The position numbers were made by a program, and so were the translations under genes. Positions 63,959 through 64,000 of a DNA stretch of 64,000 nt are shown here, in pieces. Below the pieces are notes generated by a model, which ran no database searches, was not told where the DNA came from, and worked only from the letters and a program-made list of their open reading frames with translations. Source of the DNA: Prevotellamassilia timonensis. GTDB taxonomy: Bacteria; Bacteroidota; Bacteroidia; Bacteroidales; Bacteroidaceae. Every line of letters begins with the position of its first letter. Position 1 is the stretch's first letter. The DNA is taken from NCBI RefSeq assembly GCF_900106785.1, contig NZ_LT629845.1, positions 1,034,974 through 1,098,973 of the forward strand, read 5' to 3'.

Positions 63959-64000
63959 CATCTGCACGGCCTACTCCACAGGGTTTGTCGGGTGCGCCGA

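Larger units (their letters stand above)
62380..63998 (+). mobile_element. ISAon1/ISL3-type insertion sequence with about 70-bp imperfect inverted ends
   Basis: The left end from 62380 (GGCGCACCCGACAAACCCTG) is repeated in inverted orientation at the right end up to 63998; the similarity continues for about 70 bp with a few mismatches and small gaps and overlaps the end of the second transposase ORF. Two ORFs fill the interior. Size is about 1.62 kb. Target duplication cannot be checked because the window ends 2 bases after the right end. It separates the sugar transferase gene from whatever lies to the right. Confidence 0.88.

Noticed and set aside
1..64000. tRNA, rRNA, riboswitch or prophage genes
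   Set aside because: No cloverleaf with a TTCRA loop, no rRNA landmark, no recognised riboswitch core and no phage structural gene was seen by reading; a covariance-model scan would settle this.

Overview
The window looks like chromosomal DNA of a Bacteroidales bacterium, most probably a Prevotella-like (Prevotellaceae) genome. Reasons: families largely restricted to Bacteroidota (DUF4348, DUF3127, DUF4835, the type IX secretion plug protein, the bat operon, ISAon1- and IS1380-type transposases), Bacteroidota promoter boxes (TAnnTTTG, twice with TTG 19-21 bases upstream), almost no Shine-Dalgarno sequences, and intrinsic terminators with very long stems. The species call is inference from gene content only.

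Layout. 1-10.3 kb: core genes (DJ-1/PfpI fragment, pdxJ, nadK, an ABC exporter, a very large tamB, gltS, a SUI1-domain factor). 10.3-12.6 kb: an accessory island with a 425-bp repeat element, a decayed IS1380 end, an AT-rich acyltransferase gene and an IS66-like remnant. 12.6-22.1 kb: a leftward run for glycogen and cell envelope (glgB, MORN protein, kdsB, bifunctional PBP, MBL hydrolase, murB, DUF4348 lipoprotein). 22.2-32.7 kb: pheS, mtgA, DUF3127, then the rightward set dnaN, 3'-5' exonuclease, coaBC, DUF4835, recN and a TPR protein with a degenerate trypsin-like domain. 32.7-33.2 kb: a second copy of the repeat element.

33.2-44.9 kb: a putative porin and a complete bat (aerotolerance-type) operon, moxR-DUF58-membrane protein-batA-batB-batC-batD-batE, with a PAP2 phosphatase behind it and a textbook promoter in front. 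44.9-45.3 kb: RNase P RNA on the minus strand. 45.5-48.6 kb: type IX secretion plug protein, TRIC channel, hemW. 48.7-54.6 kb: leftward aldo/keto reductase, rng, a 29-residue basic ribosome-type protein, HU, rpiB and tkt. 54.9-58.4 kb: the protein quality-control set tig-clpP-clpX. 58.7-62.3 kb: leftward SF2 helicase with a WG-repeat tail, a 70-residue winged-helix-like protein and a capsule/EPS-type sugar transferase. 62.4-64.0 kb: an apparently complete insertion sequence with long inverted ends and two transposase ORFs.

No CRISPR array, prophage, rRNA or tRNA gene was recognised. The most unusual signals are a two-copy 370-425 bp non-coding element with conserved internal architecture, two other small inverted-repeat element families, a catalytically dead protease-TPR fusion, and the helicase-WG fusion.
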